A DNA stretch of 21,877 nucleotides. It comes from Actinomycetes bacterium. Lineage in GTDB: Bacteria; Actinomycetota; Coriobacteriia; Coriobacteriales; Eggerthellaceae. The DNA is taken from positions 1 through 21,877 of the forward strand of contig JAEYEL010000193.1 of assembly GCA_023403475.1 (NCBI GenBank), written 5' to 3'. Position numbers and translations under genes: made by a program. The notes beneath the pieces are model-generated. The model had not been told where the DNA came from. It was given only the letters and a program-made list of their open reading frames with translations, and searched no databases. This document shows positions 15,306-21,877 of the stretch, one piece after another. Numbering within the stretch: position 1 is the first letter of the stretch; the number at the start of each line of letters is the position of its first letter.

Positions 15306-16280
15306 GTGAGGCGAGAGAGGAACAGACGAGCTTCTGCGAAGGTGGGCGTCCGGATGGCGGCTCTTGCGGTTGCGGTGGTGCTTGCAGGGTGTGCGTTCGC
15401 GGGGTGTGCGGGGGCGGCGCAGGTGGACGAAGTGTCGCCGCGTTTGGCGCACGTCTCCGTTTCCGCAGGCAGCGATCTTACCGAGGCGTCGCAGTACGTG
15501 GAGGTTCGCCTGACCTTCACGAGCAAGCTCGATGCGGCGGAAGGCTATGCCAACGACGTGGAGGTACTGGTGAACGGCGAGCCTCCCGATACGCGCACTG
15601 TGCTGCCGTCGGTCGTTGTGGAGGGTGCCGATATGGTGGTGCGCCTCGTTCCCACCGAGGCGGCGGGTGCTGGCGGGTCGGGCACGGCGGTGTACTTTGC
15701 GCTTTACGACGGGCTGGTGCAGGTGGCGGCGAAGCGCGGTGACGGGGCGCTTGTGCATGTTCGCGCCGCAGGCGGGGAATCGAACGCGGTGCTGGAAGAG
15801 GCGGTGACGTTCACAGTTCCCACGGGCGTTGCGGTAAAACGCGTGGAGGCGGAAGCGGGTGCTGCCGAGGCGGGTGTTCCTGGGGCGGGCGCCGAAGTTG
15901 TTGCCGAAGTTGTCGCCGATGACGAGGCCGGCATCGCCGGCATCGCCGCCACTTCCTCGGTCACGTTCGACGTAACGCGGTTCGCGCAGTTGCGCTGCTG
16001 CTCGTGGTTTTGGTTTTCCGACGAGCTTCCGCTGGTCATGATGCACAACCATGAGTTTCTGCGCGACACGGAGCGCACCTGCGCCGAGCGTCTGGCCGAC
16101 ACGGTGAACGACAACTACGGCGATGTGCTCGCGGCGACCTGCGAGGGCGCGCGCGTAACCGTGAGCGCGAAGGATTCCTCGAAAGGCCCGCTCTCGGTGC
16201 GTGTGGTGGAAGGCGTGGGCGTTAACCCGCAGGACGGCGCGGCAGCCGTTTTTGCAGCTGGGGGAGGGGAGACCTCATGA
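15306..16280 (+). CDS. Lipoprotein of unknown function with CCS motif
   Basis: From the GTG at 15306 (GGGAG nine bases upstream) this is a 324-residue protein. A basic start and hydrophobic segment (MAALAVAVVLAGC) lead to a lipobox: LAGC at Cys29, or FAGC at Cys34. The mature protein begins with a beta-rich domain (AHVSVSAGSDLTEASQYVEV onward), then an Ala/Glu/Gly-rich stretch, then a C-terminal domain with an adjacent cysteine pair (LRCCSWFWFSDELP, Cys231-Cys232) and two more cysteines (ERTCAERL and LAATCEG). A His-rich spot (MMHNHEF) lies nearby. Cysteines and histidines together suggest a metal or cofactor site, but this is inference. It starts four bases after the ABC-2 permease and overlaps the importer permease by four bases (ATGA), so it may serve either transporter. 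It is not a recognisable binding protein of the FecB type. The family is not recognised. Confidence 0.75.
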   Translation: MRRERNRRASAKVGVRMAALAVAVVLAGCAFAGCAGAAQVDEVSPRLAHVSVSAGSDLTEASQYVEVRLTFTSKLDAAEGYANDVEVLVNGEPPDTRTVLPSVVVEGADMVVRLVPTEAAGAGGSGTAVYFALYDGLVQVAAKRGDGALVHVRAAGGESNAVLEEAVTFTVPTGVAVKRVEAEAGAAEAGVPGAGAEVVAEVVADDEAGIAGIAATSSVTFDVTRFAQLRCCSWFWFSDELPLVMMHNHEFLRDTERTCAERLADTVNDNYGDVLAATCEGARVTVSAKDSSKGPLSVRVVEGVGVNPQDGAAAVFAAGGGETS

Positions 16281-17338
16281 GCGACATGCGCATGCGCTCC
16301 CATGCCGCGAGCGCCGAAACCCCCGGCAAGGCGCGCGTTGCGTTCGTGTTCGTGATGCTTTCGGTGTTTTTGGCCGTGTTGTTTACAGCTTCGCTGGGGG
16401 TGGGGCGCTACGATTTCGATATGGGTGCGGTTTTAGCGCTTCTTTCGGGCGATGCGGACACCTCCTTAAGCGAGCGGGCCGCCACTTCGCTCAACGTGCT
16501 TTTTCGCATGCGCATGCCGCGCGTGGCCGCCGCCGTGTGCGTGGGTGCCATGCTGGCTGCGGCAGGCTGTGCCTACCAAGGTCTTTTCCGCAACCCCATG
16601 GTGTCCCCCGATCTTCTGGGCGCAAGTGCCGGCGCGGGGTTCGGCGCGGCCTTGGGCATTCTGCTCTCGCTTGGCGGATTCGGCGTGCAGCTCACGGCGT
16701 TCGCCTGCGGCGTGGCCGCCGTGGCCGCCTCTTACACACTCGCGCAGCGCGTGTCGCGCGGTATGGGCAAGGTGCTCGTGCTCGTATTGTGCGGCATGGT
16801 GGTGCAGAACCTGTTCATGGCGTTCACCTCGGCCGTCAAGTTCGTGGCCGACCCCAACTCGCAGCTGCCCGAGATAACGTTCTGGCTCATGGGCGGCCTT
16901 TCGAACGCGAAGCTGGAAAGCCTGCCCTGGCTCGTTGTCCCTCTGTTGGCGGGCACCTCGGTGCTGATGGCGCTCAGGTGGCGGCTCAACGTGATGGCGC
17001 TCGGTGACGAGGAAGCGCTTTCTTTGGGCGTGGACGTGAGGAAGACGCGCCTTGCCGTGGTACTTGCCGCCACGCTCGTCACGTCTTCGGCGGTTTCCGT
17101 GGCAGGCATGGTGGGCTGGGTGGGTCTTATCGTTCCCCATCTGGCGCGCTTTCTGGTAGGGCCGGATCATCGCGTGCTTTTGCCCGCGTCCTTTCTGCTG
17201 GGAGGCGGATTCCTTTTGGCGGTGGATGACGTGTGCCGCGCGGCATACACTACCGAGATCCCGCTTTCCATCTTAACCGCTATCATAGGGGCTCCGCTGT
17301 TCGTGTACCTCATCAGCCGTCAGAGCAGGTGGTCGTGA
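16277..17338 (+). CDS. FecCD-family ABC importer permease (iron/haem/corrinoid type)
   Basis: This is a 353-residue polytopic permease of the BtuC/FecCD family, with about ten helices as usual. Signatures are QGLFRNPMVSPDLLGASAG near residues 100-120 and GWVGLIVPHLARFLVGPDHR, followed by LPASFLLGGG and the C-terminal EIPLSILTAIIGAPLFVYL. Two copies form the channel with two copies of the downstream ATPase and receive substrate from the binding protein two genes on. Known substrates of the family are ferric siderophores, haem, vitamin B12 and some metals. The start ATG at 16277 overlaps the previous stop (ATGA), and its own stop overlaps the next ATG, so translation is coupled. Sequence does not say which substrate applies. 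Confidence 0.93.
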   Translation: MSDMRMRSHAASAETPGKARVAFVFVMLSVFLAVLFTASLGVGRYDFDMGAVLALLSGDADTSLSERAATSLNVLFRMRMPRVAAAVCVGAMLAAAGCAYQGLFRNPMVSPDLLGASAGAGFGAALGILLSLGGFGVQLTAFACGVAAVAASYTLAQRVSRGMGKVLVLVLCGMVVQNLFMAFTSAVKFVADPNSQLPEITFWLMGGLSNAKLESLPWLVVPLLAGTSVLMALRWRLNVMALGDEEALSLGVDVRKTRLAVVLAATLVTSSAVSVAGMVGWVGLIVPHLARFLVGPDHRVLLPASFLLGGGFLLAVDDVCRAAYTTEIPLSILTAIIGAPLFVYLISRQSRWS

Positions 17339-18195
17339 TGGGAAGGGAAAAAGCCGTTTTGGGTGCCGTGAGGCGAGACGCGGCTGCGAACGCGAGGACG
17401 GACGTGGGCGCAATCTCGAGCAATGCCGCTCTTTCCGCGCATGGCCTTGCGTGCGGCTACGGTGAGCGCACTGTGCTTGAGGGCGTTTCATTCGACCTCG
17501 CGGCAGGGCAGGTCATGGCCATTCTGGGTTCGAACGGCGTGGGGAAGACTACGCTGTTCAAAACGCTTTTGGGGTTTTTGCGCCCCTTGGCGGGTTCGGT
17601 TTTTGTCAAAGGGCGCGACACAGGTACGTGGACGCGTCGGGAGTTCGCTCGGCAGGTTGCCTACATTCCGCAATTGCACACGCCCAGCTTTTCGTTCTCG
17701 GTGCGCGACGTGGTGCTTATGGGGCGCACGCCGCACCTTCCGGGGCTGGCGTCCCCCTCCGCTGCCGACGAGCGCGTGGCCGACGAGGTGATAGGGCAGC
17801 TGGGTGTCGCGCATTTGGCGCGGCGCGACTACTCGTCGCTTTCGGGCGGCGAGCGCCAAATGGTGCTCATCGCGCGGGCGCTTGCGCAAAAACCGTGCAT
17901 CCTAGTGATGGACGAGCCGTGTGCCAGCTTGGATTTCGGGAATCAGGCGCTGCTGCTCGAGCAGGTAATAGACTTGGCGCGACAAGGCATGGCGGTGGTC
18001 ATGACCACGCACGACCCCAACCACGCGTTGCTGTTGGGCAGCGACGTGCTGTGCTTGGGACAAGACGGATTCCTCACGCAGGGCCGTGCTCGCGAGGTGC
18101 TCGATGCGCCTTTGCTGAGCGCGCTGTACGGTGTGCCGGTCGCTATGGGCGGCGCGTGCGTTCCGCTTTTGAGAAACGGAGAGAGACTGTCATGA
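17338..18195 (+). CDS. FecE/BtuD-type ABC importer ATPase
   Basis: This is a 285-residue ATPase. Walker A GSNGVGKTT is at 64-72, the Q-loop is YIPQLH, the signature LSGGERQMVLIARAL starts at 168, Walker B ILVMDEPCASLD is at 188-199 and the H-loop is TTHDPNH. The VRDVVLMGRTPHL segment is characteristic of the COG1120 group serving siderophore, haem and cobalamin importers. The ATG at 17338 shares a base with the stop of the permease (TGATG); a GTG three bases earlier is possible. About 30 residues before the first beta strand (LSAHGLACGYG) are extra relative to typical members. It ends overlapping the binding-protein gene by four bases. Confidence 0.93.
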   Translation: MGREKAVLGAVRRDAAANARTDVGAISSNAALSAHGLACGYGERTVLEGVSFDLAAGQVMAILGSNGVGKTTLFKTLLGFLRPLAGSVFVKGRDTGTWTRREFARQVAYIPQLHTPSFSFSVRDVVLMGRTPHLPGLASPSAADERVADEVIGQLGVAHLARRDYSSLSGGERQMVLIARALAQKPCILVMDEPCASLDFGNQALLLEQVIDLARQGMAVVMTTHDPNHALLLGSDVLCLGQDGFLTQGRAREVLDAPLLSALYGVPVAMGGACVPLLRNGERLS

Positions 18196-19352
18196 ACGAG
18201 TGGGATACGGGTGTGTGCGCTCTTTCGCGCCGGGCGTTTCTGCGGCTTTCCGCAGGATGTGCGGCGGGGTTGCTTCTGGTCGGTGGGGTGCCGGCGCTTT
18301 CGGGCTGCGACATTCTGCACGGCAACCTGCGCATCGTTACCGACATGGGTGGGCGCAGCGTGGCCGTTCCCGAGGTCATTGAGCGGGTGTTTTGCAGCAA
18401 CCCCATCGGCACGGTGGATATTTATACGCTCGATCCCGACCTGCTGGTGGGCTGGAATTTCCGCCCGGTGGGCGACAACCGCAAATACATTCCCGAGGTG
18501 TATTTGAACCTGCCGCCTTTGGGCGTTTGGATGGGTTCGGGAGCCACACCCAACGACGAGGAGATAGTGCGCCAAAGCCCGCATGCCATTCTGTGCTACT
18601 GGACTGCCGACGAAGTGGGCGCGCGCATGGCCGATAGTGTGCGGGACGAAACGGGTGTGCCCACGCTGCTCATCGACTACGATATACGCTCGTGCACGAG
18701 CATGTTCCGCTACCTAGGGCCGCTGCTCGCTCGCGAGGAACGCGCCGCCGAGCTGGCCGTGTTCTGCGACGCCAAGCTCGACTATATTCGCGCCTGCACG
18801 GCGAAGATTCCCGAAAGCGAGCGCAAAAGCGTCTACATCGCCCAAGGTGTGGGCGGTCTTTCCACCGATCCAGTGGGCAGCATGCACGTTACCGACGCGC
18901 TCGCGCTCATCAACACCGAAAACGTGGCCGACCTGCCGGGAACGGAGGGACAGGGCATGGGTATGCCGACGGTGAATCTAGAGCAGATAATCGTGTGGAA
19001 TCCCGATGCCGTGCTGGTGAGCGAGTACAGCATGTCCGATTCGGAAAGCTCCGATCTGTACGGCGAGATAACGGCCGATGCGGACTGGCTGAACGTGCCC
19101 TGCGTGCGCGCGGGGCGCGTGTACCGCATGCCGCAGTCGCCCTTCGCGTGGTTCGGACGCCCGCCTTCGGTCATGCGCCTTCTGGGTTGTTTGCTGGTGT
19201 TGAAGCTGCTCTACCCAGCCTATACTGCGGACATAGACATTGTGGAAGAGACGCGCACGTTCTACGAGCTGTTCTTGCGCATCAAGCTGACCGATGCCGA
19301 GCTTCTGGCCATTTTGGAAACCGCCGGAGTTGACGTGAGCGCTCTTCTCTAG
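18192..19352 (+). CDS. Lipid-anchored substrate-binding protein of the FecB/BtuF type
   Basis: This is a 386-residue protein. The N-terminus has a twin-arginine-like motif, SRRAFLRL (12-19), then a hydrophobic stretch and the lipobox LSGC (Cys39), so it may be exported folded by Tat and then lipidated. The mature part starts RIVTDMGGRSVAVPEVIERV, the usual first strand of periplasmic-binding-protein type III folds. It then has PIGTVDIYTLDPDLLVGWNF and, later, VNLEQIIVWNPDAVLVSEYS, which matches the family's L-E-x-I-x-x-x-x-P-D-x-I segment. The two lobes are joined by a helix as in BtuF/FecB. The protein is rich in cysteine for a secreted protein (for example VFCSNP, ILCYWT, AVFCDAK, VPCVRAG). 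ATG 18192 overlaps the ATPase stop. It delivers substrate to the upstream permease. The TAG stop overlaps the stop of the convergent regulator. Confidence 0.9.
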   Translation: MNEWDTGVCALSRRAFLRLSAGCAAGLLLVGGVPALSGCDILHGNLRIVTDMGGRSVAVPEVIERVFCSNPIGTVDIYTLDPDLLVGWNFRPVGDNRKYIPEVYLNLPPLGVWMGSGATPNDEEIVRQSPHAILCYWTADEVGARMADSVRDETGVPTLLIDYDIRSCTSMFRYLGPLLAREERAAELAVFCDAKLDYIRACTAKIPESERKSVYIAQGVGGLSTDPVGSMHVTDALALINTENVADLPGTEGQGMGMPTVNLEQIIVWNPDAVLVSEYSMSDSESSDLYGEITADADWLNVPCVRAGRVYRMPQSPFAWFGRPPSVMRLLGCLLVLKLLYPAYTADIDIVEETRTFYELFLRIKLTDAELLAILETAGVDVSALL

Positions 19353-21061
19353 TTCCCCGAGAGCGTCTTCGACACGAAGTCTATCTTGTTTTCCACGCCC
19401 GCCTTCCGGTAAGCGTTCTTTGCGTGGAACTTCACGGTGCGCTCCGAAATGTCGAGCAGCGCGGCTATTTCACGGTAGGTTTTCCCCTGCAGCACGAACT
19501 CGGCTATGCGCAGCTCCTGCGCGGTCAGGCCGTACCTCTCGAGCTTTTGCGCTTGGGGCGCGGGCGTCTGCTGCGTCGTTTGTCCGGGGGCAGGACTTTC
19601 GTCTGCCGTTCGCGGGCGAACGGTTTTCTCGGCTCCTTCGACGCTTTCGGCCGGTTCGATCCTTGTCGGTTCTTTCGCTTCGCCTCGCCCTTTTGCTGTG
19701 GACGCGTCGGGGAAGTCGGGCGCGATAGTTTGGTCGGTGCGGGGGTGACTCGCTATTGTGAATGCGTAGAACAGCGCAAATGCTACAATGCATAGCGATG
19801 CGGCAAGGGCTATGTCGGGAAAGCTTAGGGCAGCGCCGTTGCTTGCTATCATGCCCGCGCCGCGGCCGAGCGTTCCGTTGCACAAGGCAAGCCCGAAGCC
19901 GAAGAGGGCGCAGGGTGCCATCCTGCTCGTCTTCGAAAGCATGGCGAAGGCTATCCAGCACAGGGCGAAGCAGCAGTTCTTTGCGGCCAACACCAGACCT
20001 AAGGGCATGATGATGCTTCCTAGAACGCCCGCCGAGAGAAGGAACAGGCCTATGAGCAACAGAGCGAGCGCGGCTATGAAGAACAGTTGAATCCGTGGGC
20101 ACTTCACGACGAGCGCGCAGACGAGCAGTCCGGAAAAGGCCAGCAAGGTGAACAGATGCATGTAGCGGGAGACCAAGTCGGACTGAAAGACGTAGGGGTT
20201 CATTGTCACGCCTACGAAAAACGAGCTGAGCAGACAGCAGGCTGCGAGCATGATGAGAAACGGCCACGGAAGCGAGACGGTCATGCGCGGCGAGCTCTTG
20301 GCTGCGGTGCTTTTTACGGTGGGGGTTTCTGAAGGGGCTTTTCCAGAGAGGGCGTGTCGGCGCCTGTCTTGCGCGTAAAACGCGCAAGAAGCAAGGGGAA
20401 GGACGAGCGCACAGGCACCGGACAGCTCTTTGTGCGTGGCGAAGCAGGCGAAGCACAGCGCCGTGCCTCCGAGCAACGCACCGAGGACAAATAGGAAGAT
20501 GTCGCGGCGGGAAAGCTTTGAGATGCGCGCACCCCAGGCGATGGCGAGCAGCGCGGTGGCACCCCCGCAGGCGAGCGAGCCCGCAAGGTTCACGGCGGAC
20601 TGCGCGGTGAAAAGCTGCGCGGCTACGCCCGCATTCGCCAAAAGCGCACTTGCCACTACGATTCCGACGGAGGGCTCCCAAGGTCGCGCTGCGGTGACCG
20701 CGCCGATAGCGGCAAGACATAGAAGCTGGGCGATGCTGCCGAACAGGGCATAGTTGAACACGACGATGTTGCTGGCGAGCAGGGAGTTCTCGTATAGCTG
20801 GGAGAAGGCCATGAACGAGAGGAAGCCTGCGAAGGGAACAAGGGTTTCCCTTGCGGCAAGGCCGCGCACGGCGAGTGCGGTGCGCACTGTGCTCCTGCAC
20901 GAGGACGAATCCGAAAGAGCCGCTGCTTTCGCGCGGCTGTATGATGCATTGGATGTCGGCGTTCCTATGCCCGTGTCGTTCACCTCGTCGGTTGACCTTT
21001 CGCCTGGCCCATCGCGCCCAGCATGCCGGGTGCGGCTTTCACTATATGAATCGGAGAACAA
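19349..21061 (-). CDS. LuxR-family regulator with twelve-helix membrane domain
   Basis: This is a 570-residue protein on the minus strand. About 60 hydrophilic residues come first, then about twelve hydrophobic segments (from LVPFAGFLSFMAFSQLYEN to IALAASLCIVAFALFYAFTI) in an MFS-like arrangement. A charged linker follows (about 440-510), and a C-terminal LuxR/GerE helix-turn-helix completes it (LTAQELRIAEFVLQGKTYRE, ISERTVKFHAKNAYRKAG). Membrane-bound LuxR proteins of this layout are abundant in Eggerthellaceae. Several sit beside genes they control and sense small molecules, though most are uncharacterised. The start is TTG at 21061, supported by a strong GGAGGT site six to eight bases upstream; no ATG lies before the first helix. 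The gene is convergent with the eleven-gene operon and shares its last bases with it. Control of that operon is plausible by position but not shown. No binding site was recognised. Confidence 0.9.
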   Translation of the reverse strand: MFSDSYSESRTRHAGRDGPGERSTDEVNDTGIGTPTSNASYSRAKAAALSDSSSCRSTVRTALAVRGLAARETLVPFAGFLSFMAFSQLYENSLLASNIVVFNYALFGSIAQLLCLAAIGAVTAARPWEPSVGIVVASALLANAGVAAQLFTAQSAVNLAGSLACGGATALLAIAWGARISKLSRRDIFLFVLGALLGGTALCFACFATHKELSGACALVLPLASCAFYAQDRRRHALSGKAPSETPTVKSTAAKSSPRMTVSLPWPFLIMLAACCLLSSFFVGVTMNPYVFQSDLVSRYMHLFTLLAFSGLLVCALVVKCPRIQLFFIAALALLLIGLFLLSAGVLGSIIMPLGLVLAAKNCCFALCWIAFAMLSKTSRMAPCALFGFGLALCNGTLGRGAGMIASNGAALSFPDIALAASLCIVAFALFYAFTIASHPRTDQTIAPDFPDASTAKGRGEAKEPTRIEPAESVEGAEKTVRPRTADESPAPGQTTQQTPAPQAQKLERYGLTAQELRIAEFVLQGKTYREIAALLDISERTVKFHAKNAYRKAGVENKIDFVSKTLSGN

Positions 21062-21145
21062 TTATAACACCTCCAAAGCCTCGCTGCGTCTATTCTGCAG
21101 AGTGTTTGTTCGTCGTTTGTCGAAGTGGTGTGTTCGCTGGCATGT

Positions 21146-21151
21146 ATTATA
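21146..21151 (-). promoter_or_regulatory. Candidate -10 box for the LuxR gene
   Basis: The minus strand reads TATAAT at 21151-21146, about 85 bases upstream of the TTG start. No convincing -35 box lies 17 bases before it, so this is a weak call. Confidence 0.3.
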
Positions 21152-21174
21152 TAGGGTGTCCTATTGTTTCCCCG

Positions 21175-21344
21175 TCGTTTAGAATACAGGGAGATTTGCA
21201 ACAAGGGTCTGTAGCGAAAGCGGTTGGGCTGCGGGTCGCCCGTAGGGCAAAGGCATAAGCCTTCGCGGCGCGGATCCAATGAGATCTGCGGGTGCGTACG
21301 AACTGCGACAAAGGCTGCAGGTAGGTGGCACAAGGAGGCTTTGC
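21175..21344 (+). other. Non-coding leader with several potential stems
   Basis: No coding frame is supported here. AAGGC ATAA GCCTT forms a small hairpin (about 21249-21262). CGCGGATC pairs with GATCTGCG (about 21270-21291) with one G-U pair. The segment ends in a strong ribosome site AAGGAGG (21332-21338), six bases before an ATG at 21345. The compact stems suggest a structured leader RNA. I could not match it to any riboswitch or T-box class. Confidence 0.35.
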
Positions 21345-21374
21345 ATGGCGGAAAGAGGCGCCTCTTTCCGCCAT
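21345..21374. repeat. Perfect 30-bp palindrome beginning at a start codon
   Basis: ATGGCGGAAAGAGGC (21345-21359) is followed directly by its exact reverse complement (21360-21374), with no spacer. The left arm begins with the ATG placed correctly after AAGGAGG. That ATG opens a frame of only 18 codons ending at a TGA near 21401. Confidence 0.85.
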
Positions 21375-21490
21375 AGAGCGAACGGTGCCGGACACCCCTG
21401 ACGCGTTGGCGTTCGAAGTGGAAGGCGAGCGCACGACGTACGGCGAGCTGTGGGCGGCTTCCGATAGTGTGGCGGCCGCTATTTCTGCGC
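21361..21490 (+). pseudogene. Truncated N-terminus of a DltA-like D-alanine adenylation enzyme
   Basis: In the frame that begins in the palindrome, residues LSAIERTVPDTPDALAF then GERTTYGELWAASDSVAAAI match the N-terminus of adenylate-forming enzymes. The YGELWxxSDxxAAAI form is close to DltA, the D-alanine ligase for teichoic-acid modification. Only about 40 of roughly 500 residues are present. After VAAAIS the sequence no longer resembles the family. The only well-placed ATG (21345) is out of frame with it; a GTG at 21325 is in frame but lies inside the ribosome-site region. I read this as a gene remnant created by deletion or recombination. The assignment to DltA rather than another adenylation enzyme is moderately sure. 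Confidence 0.5.
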
Positions 21491-21533
21491 ACTCGCGCGA
21501 CGATCTTTCGGAATACGAGCTTTTGGGGGCGTT

Positions 21534-21877
21534 GTGTGCGGTCTTGCGGCTGCCGCGCTTGTGGTGGGCGCACCTGCGAAAAACGCCGTGCGCGCGGCGG
21601 GCGAACCGACCGGAGAGCCGGATTGGGATGCGTTGTTTGAAAAGGCCGAGGCGCAAGGTGAACAGTCGTGCGCGAACAACGATTACGGCATCAACGATTC
21701 GTACCGGGAACGCAATTCCGGCTACAACACCGAACATGGGCAAGTGTTCGATCAGGCTGAAGGCGAGTACAACGACTTGCAGGCATTTCTTAACGTGTGC
21801 GCCGATGCAGCCCTTGCCGCTTGGGTGCTTGTAGGCGCGATCATCCTTCTTTTCTGGTACATCGTGTTTTCCGGCTT
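21534..21877 (+). CDS. Membrane protein, probably frameshifted near its start, cut by window edge
   Basis: From about 21543 one frame reads LAAAALVVGAPAKNAV, then a hydrophilic stretch (DWDALFEKAEAQGEQSC, then NDYGINDSYRERNSGYNTEH), then AAWVLVGAIILLFWYIVFSG at the edge, a membrane helix. The reading has clear coding character. The frame is closed upstream by TAG at 21465, and the only plausible start in it is the GTG at 21534, with a weak ribosome site. The other frame just upstream reads DDLSEYELLGALCAV. If one base were added near 21542 the two join smoothly into SEYELLGALCAVLAAAALVVGA, a good N-terminal helix. A single-base deletion, real or a sequencing error, is therefore likely. No family recognised. 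Confidence 0.5.
   Translation, partial: MCGLAAAALVVGAPAKNAVRAAGEPTGEPDWDALFEKAEAQGEQSCANNDYGINDSYRERNSGYNTEHGQVFDQAEGEYNDLQAFLNVCADAALAAWVLVGAIILLFWYIVFSG

Noticed and set aside
21062..21067. TATAAT on the minus strand just before the LuxR start codon
   Set aside because: It lies between the ribosome site and the start codon and has no -35 box at the right distance, so it would place the transcript start inside the gene.
21318..21338. T-box-like TGGCAC near the ribosome site
   Set aside because: The T-box core requires TGGNACC followed by CGCG-like pairing. Here TGGCAC runs straight into AAGGAGG, and no specifier stem or anti-terminator was found.

Overview
The window looks like chromosomal DNA of a high-GC Gram-positive anaerobe, most likely a coriobacterium of the Eggerthellaceae. 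This is an inference. It rests on the high GC in most third codon positions, on secreted proteins with Gram-positive signal peptides and C-terminal anchors (one LAxTG sorting signal, lipoproteins, no outer-membrane genes), and above all on the 570-residue regulator made of twelve membrane helices plus a LuxR-type DNA-binding domain, an architecture characteristic of that family. No rRNA, tRNA, CRISPR array or transposase gene was seen.

Layout. (1) Positions 1-832, minus strand: a nucleoside hydrolase running off the left edge. It is divergent from 975-2276, a 5-methylthioadenosine/S-adenosylhomocysteine deaminase; the two share a short promoter region and both fit nucleoside salvage. (2) 2277-2840: a terminator, a near-consensus promoter preceded by a small palindrome, and a leader of about 300 nt. 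(3) 2841-6076: two secreted proteins, one unrecognised and one BspA-like leucine-rich-repeat protein with a sorting signal. This block is visibly richer in AT than its surroundings and has a 14-bp hairpin at the junction of the two genes. (4) 6275-19352: eleven tightly packed plus-strand genes, most with short gaps or overlapping starts and stops. They encode three membrane-anchored surface proteins with a cysteine-rich module, an FtsX/MacB-type permease and its ATPase, a YtrB-like ATPase with a large ABC-2-type permease, a lipoprotein, and a complete FecCD-type importer (permease, ATPase, lipid-anchored binding protein). (5) 19349-21061, minus strand: the membrane LuxR regulator, convergent with that operon and sharing its last bases. 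(6) 21062-21877: an apparently structured leader, a perfect 30-bp palindrome at a would-be start codon, a truncated DltA-like adenylation segment, and a membrane-protein reading frame that seems to carry a one-base frameshift and runs off the right edge.

The most interesting content is the eleven-gene operon. One transcription unit combines an iron/haem/corrinoid-type importer, two exporter-type or mechanotransmission-type ABC systems, and a set of extracytoplasmic proteins sharing a C-x4-C-x3-C...C-x6-C-x-C module. Paired cysteines (CCS) also occur in the permease and the lipoprotein. My working hypothesis is a surface capture-and-transfer pathway for a metal, metal-containing cofactor or thiol-reactive ligand, possibly controlled by the neighbouring membrane LuxR protein. 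The substrate is unknown and cannot be read from the sequence.
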